Positions 5,972 through 7,950 of a DNA stretch of 7,950 bases are shown here, piece after piece. The notes under the pieces were generated by a model that had not been told where the DNA came from, ran no database searches, and saw only the letters and a list, made by a program, of their open reading frames with translations. Made by a program: the position numbers and the translations under genes. How positions within the stretch are numbered: the first letter of the stretch is position 1; each line of letters begins with the position of its first letter. This DNA is from Planctomycetes bacterium RIFCSPHIGHO2_12_FULL_52_36 (GTDB taxonomy: Bacteria > Planctomycetota > Brocadiia > Brocadiales > Bathyanammoxibiaceae), in NCBI GenBank assembly GCA_001828545.1, contig MHYW01000077.1, forward strand, positions 1-7,950. The letters are read 5' to 3'.

Positions 5972-6349
5972 TTATTCAACACTTGCAGATTCAGAGGTCT
6001 CTGTGTCTATGTAATAGACCTTAGTCTCTATTTCAGGGAAGAGTTCCTGGAGCTTTCTCTTTGTATTCTTAAGGTCGGCCAATTGTGCCTCTTTCCCTAG
6101 AGATAATTCTTCATAGAACCTACAGAGGGAGTGATTGGTAAGGATTATTTTTTGGGCACCAAGTTTGTGAACTAGAAAGTGTATCTGCTCGTAAAGGTCC
6201 GATAAGCGGTCTCCCAATAGAAAATACTTTATACTACCTGTGTTGGATATGATGGCTGCGCTTTCGTCTAGATTTAAAAGCCTTGCACAGGCATTGGTAA
6301 TCCTCGGGTCTGCACAACGGATTAACACAACTGGTACACCCTTTTGCAT
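5972..6349 (-). CDS. Compact beta-carbonic-anhydrase-like protein
   Basis: This is 125 residues, shorter than usual beta-carbonic anhydrases (about 160-230). It retains the metal-site pattern: C12-A-D14-P-R16 matches the C-x-D-x-R motif, and H73-S-L-C76 matches H-x2-C, which together would supply two cysteines and a histidine for zinc plus the Asp-Arg dyad. SNTGS (35-39) falls where beta enzymes have the RNAGG-type loop, and LGAQKIILTNH (63-73) is the strand before the histidine. It would interconvert CO2 and bicarbonate if active, but the N-terminal helices and much of the dimer interface of classic members are missing, so a binding or regulatory role is also possible. The start is supported by AGGAAGGAG six bases upstream of the ATG at 6349. 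By hand count the segment is about 42% GC over 6001-6360, against about 55% in four sampled lines of narK. It lies between two exact copies of the narK tail, suggesting acquisition. Confidence 0.72.
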   Translation of the reverse strand: MQKGVPVVLIRCADPRITNACARLLNLDESAAIISNTGSIKYFLLGDRLSDLYEQIHFLVHKLGAQKIILTNHSLCRFYEELSLGKEAQLADLKNTKRKLQELFPEIETKVYYIDTETSESASVE

Positions 6350-6355
6350 AGTGGT

Positions 6356-6389
6356 CTCCTTCCTTAGAGACGACGGAGAATATATACCA
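6356..6389 (-). promoter_or_regulatory. Extended -10 promoter candidate and ribosome site for the carbonic-anhydrase-like gene
   Basis: On the minus strand TGG directly precedes TATATA (6389-6381), the form of an extended -10 element, about 31 bases before the ATG. The -35 region is poor, as such promoters allow. The strong Shine-Dalgarno AGGAAGGAG (6364-6356) follows with a 6-base spacer. This suggests the gene can be expressed independently of narK, although read-through is also possible. Confidence 0.35.
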
Positions 6390-6445
6390 ATACGTCTTTA
6401 GGGTGTGCCCAGCGCATTTCGCATCTGAAGCACTGGGAGAACTGG

Positions 6446-6474
6446 ATCATGCCCCGTCCTAAACGGGGCATGAT
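6446..6474 (-). terminator. Perfect 12-bp hairpin just past the narK stop
   Basis: ATCATGCCCCGT (6446-6457) and ACGGGGCATGAT (6463-6474) are perfectly complementary around a CCTAA loop. The structure begins 16 bases after the narK stop codon and is the strongest hairpin in the window. No T-tract follows on either strand, so it is not a textbook intrinsic terminator; it may protect the mRNA end or assist Rho. Its GCCCCGT...ACGGGGC form also resembles the end hairpins of IS200/IS605-type elements, so it could be a remnant of one. Confidence 0.45.
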
Positions 6475-6487
6475 AACGGCTGAGAAG

Positions 6488-6545
6488 GCCTATGACTCCA
6501 CCCTCTGGAACTCCTTCCTGGTGAAGTAGAGGCATATAAGGCAGA
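6488..6545 (-). repeat. 58-bp direct repeat, copy B (native narK 3' end)
   Basis: This copy is the functional end of narK and is identical base for base to 5857-5914. The repeat starts two bases beyond the stop codon and ends inside the last membrane helix. The two copies enclose 573 bp (5915-6487) in direct orientation, the arrangement left by integration at a gene's 3' end or by tandem duplication followed by deletion. Confidence 0.93.
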
Positions 6546-7695
6546 AGGAGGCCGCTACTGCAAAGCCACCGGCATAGCTCCCGGTAAAGTCCTTAGAGAT
6601 ACCCAGGATTACAGGGGTAAAGAACCCACCGAGACCTCCTGCGGCTCCTACAAGACCTCCCACAGCCCCGGTCTCCCTGGCAAAATAGGTGGGCACGAGC
6701 TTGAATATCACGCCATTGCCCATGCCAAAACATGCCCCGAGCAATATGAATGCACAGGTTGCAACCGTTAAGGACGGGGCCAATCCCTCTGTAATCAGGC
6801 ACAGTGCCGCTACGGCAAATAACGCCTGTAGTATTTTCCTGCCGGGCAATCTATCAGCAACATACCCTCCAAGGGGCCTTATAAGGGAGGCAGTAAACAC
6901 GAAGGTGGTTGCTAGGTCGCCTGCCGTGACGTGGGGGACATTGTATGCCATTACAAAGTAGGTGGGCAGGTATAATGCGAAGGCAACGAACCCGCCAAAG
7001 GTTACCCAGTAAAATAGGCAAAAGACCCATACAAGTGGGGTTTTCTTGACTAAATAGAGGAGTTCGTTTGTCCCCTTAGGTTTGGCGGTTACGGGGGAGT
7101 CGGGGGCAAACTTCCAGTATAAGACGGCTATCAGGAGAAGGGGGACGGCGTAAACGGGAAAGATGTTTCTCCACTGGTCGTTTAGATAGTAATGGATAAT
7201 CCTCTCTCCGAACATGGTGCTAATGGCGGCCCCCATGTTGCCCAGACCAAATATGCCCACGGCCAGGCCCTGCCTTTCCGGAGGGTACCATCTGGAGACG
7301 TGTGGTACGCCCACAGCGAAAATAGACCCTGCCATGCCAATAAGTAAACCGCAAAAAACAAATGTTAAATAGCTGTTGGCGTACATGCCCAGCATCGTAG
7401 AGAAAAAGCAGGCCACCATCAAGACTGTTGCCACTCGTCTGCTTCCGTACATATCGGTGAGGATTCCCATAGGTAGGCGGGCGGCTGACCCAAGCAAGGC
7501 CGGAATGGATACAAGTAGGGCCAGTTGAGACTCACTTAGATGTAATTCGTCGCGCAGGTGTGGACCAAGCGGAGAATAAACACACCAAACGGCAAAACAG
7601 ATGGCAAATGATAGTGTGGACAGGAGCAGTACCTGTGTATTTCCTTGCGGTATTTGTACTCCTACTGCCGTTGTGGTTTGTACTCGTTTTGTCAT
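6490..7695 (-). CDS. narK: Nitrate/nitrite transporter, major facilitator superfamily (NarK/NasA type)
   Basis: This inner-membrane protein has 401 residues and about twelve hydrophobic helices. It should carry nitrate and/or nitrite by proton symport or nitrate-nitrite exchange. Family marks are the MFS loop G77-x3-DMYGSRR (to 87), the first nitrate signature GIFGLGNMG (147-155), GMGNGVIFKLVP (324-335) and the second glycine-rich signature GAVGGLVGAAGGLGG (343-357). The two substrate-binding arginines known from E. coli NarK have likely counterparts in R73 (helix 2) and R273 (helix 8). The ATG at 7695 has GAGGAGG at 7699-7705. The gene starts 22 bases after the upstream channel gene and shares its strand, so they are likely one transcript. 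Its last 58 bases are duplicated downstream. Transport direction cannot be read from sequence, and no nitrate reductase genes are in the window. Confidence 0.93.
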   Translation of the reverse strand: MTKRVQTTTAVGVQIPQGNTQVLLLSTLSFAICFAVWCVYSPLGPHLRDELHLSESQLALLVSIPALLGSAARLPMGILTDMYGSRRVATVLMVACFFSTMLGMYANSYLTFVFCGLLIGMAGSIFAVGVPHVSRWYPPERQGLAVGIFGLGNMGAAISTMFGERIIHYYLNDQWRNIFPVYAVPLLLIAVLYWKFAPDSPVTAKPKGTNELLYLVKKTPLVWVFCLFYWVTFGGFVAFALYLPTYFVMAYNVPHVTAGDLATTFVFTASLIRPLGGYVADRLPGRKILQALFAVAALCLITEGLAPSLTVATCAFILLGACFGMGNGVIFKLVPTYFARETGAVGGLVGAAGGLGGFFTPVILGISKDFTGSYAGGFAVAASFCLICLYFTRKEFQRVES

Positions 7696-7717
7696 AGTCC
7701 TCCTCTAGGAAAACCGG

Positions 7718-7950
7718 TTAGCGTTCCCTCTTTAGCGATAGGAAGGCGTTTCGTGCGGGGTACAATAGCTTCTTCCTTGGTTTTGCGATAAAGGCCCACG
7801 TCCATATAAAGGTTAGAACCCAGGCAGTTATGGCAAAAAACCAGAAGTATTTGGGTATATGCAGCAGAAAGTACAAATCCATGGCGTAGGCAAGTTGATA
7901 GGTGCAGGCGGTGTACATACCTAAAGGGAAGACCATGCCCCAGTAGGCGG
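7718..7950 (-). CDS. TDT/SLAC1-family anion channel or TehA-like transporter, C-terminal part
   Basis: The frame is open to the right edge and lacks its start, so only about the last 77 residues are present. They contain AYWGMVFPLGMYTACTYQLA followed by two hydrophobic segments (around LYFLLHIPKYFWFFAITAWVLTF and WTWAFIAK) and a basic tail. The WGMVFPLGMYT-type motif and its position before the last helices fit the C-terminus of the TehA/Mae1/SLAC1 family, ten-helix proteins of roughly 320-380 residues. Members carry tellurite-linked anions, malate, sulfite, chloride or nitrate. Close linkage to narK raises the possibility of nitrate or nitrite as the permeant ion. The internal ATG at 7936 is not the start: it follows in-frame family residues. 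Confidence 0.75.
   Translation of the reverse strand, partial: AYWGMVFPLGMYTACTYQLAYAMDLYFLLHIPKYFWFFAITAWVLTFIWTWAFIAKPRKKLLYPARNAFLSLKRER

Noticed and set aside
6689..6961. 90-codon plus-strand open frame opposite narK
   Set aside because: It is antisense to membrane-helix codons of narK and has no supporting start site or family motif.
7718..7936. Internal ATG at 7936 as the start of a 72-residue protein
   Set aside because: The frame continues upstream through AYWG, which belongs to the family motif, and runs off the window, so this is the tail of a larger gene.

Overview
The window looks like a chromosomal stretch from a free-living bacterium, probably Gram-negative. One gene has a signal peptide for export, genes are packed tightly with strong GGAGG-type ribosome sites, and arginine is often AGG/AGA and isoleucine often ATA. 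A nitrate/nitrite porter beside an anion-channel family gene suggests a nitrogen-cycling or nitrate-respiring lineage. I cannot place it further from this sequence alone.

Left half (about 70-4278, + strand): a tightly coupled four-gene cluster for trehalose. In order it holds a GT20 trehalose-6-phosphate synthase, a two-repeat protein of unknown function that resembles the DUF5752 group, a GT4 trehalose synthase of the TreT type, and a HAD trehalose-6-phosphate phosphatase (OtsB). The genes abut or overlap (2-nt gap, 17-nt overlap, 4-nt overlap), so they are almost certainly co-transcribed. Two enzymatically separate routes to trehalose, OtsA/OtsB and TreT, therefore sit in one operon with an uncharacterised partner.

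Middle (4265-5860, - strand): an exported protein of exactly ten contiguous 34-residue TPR units converges on the operon, and its end overlaps otsB by 14 bp. Upstream of it lie a REP-like double-hairpin repeat, a small two-helix membrane protein, and a palindromic array of CAGTAGT/CAGTAGA heptamers.

Right half (5857-7950, - strand): the C-terminal end of a TehA/SLAC1-family channel runs off the window edge, followed by a narK-type transporter and then a compact beta-carbonic-anhydrase-like gene. The last 58 bp of narK, including its stop codon, are repeated exactly 631 bp away, on the far side of the carbonic-anhydrase-like gene. The segment between the copies (573 bp) is clearly more AT-rich than narK, carries a perfect 12-bp hairpin near one end, and looks like a recently inserted or rearranged cassette.

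No rRNA, tRNA, CRISPR array, intact insertion sequence or integrase gene was seen. No gene-free stretch exceeds about 220 bases.
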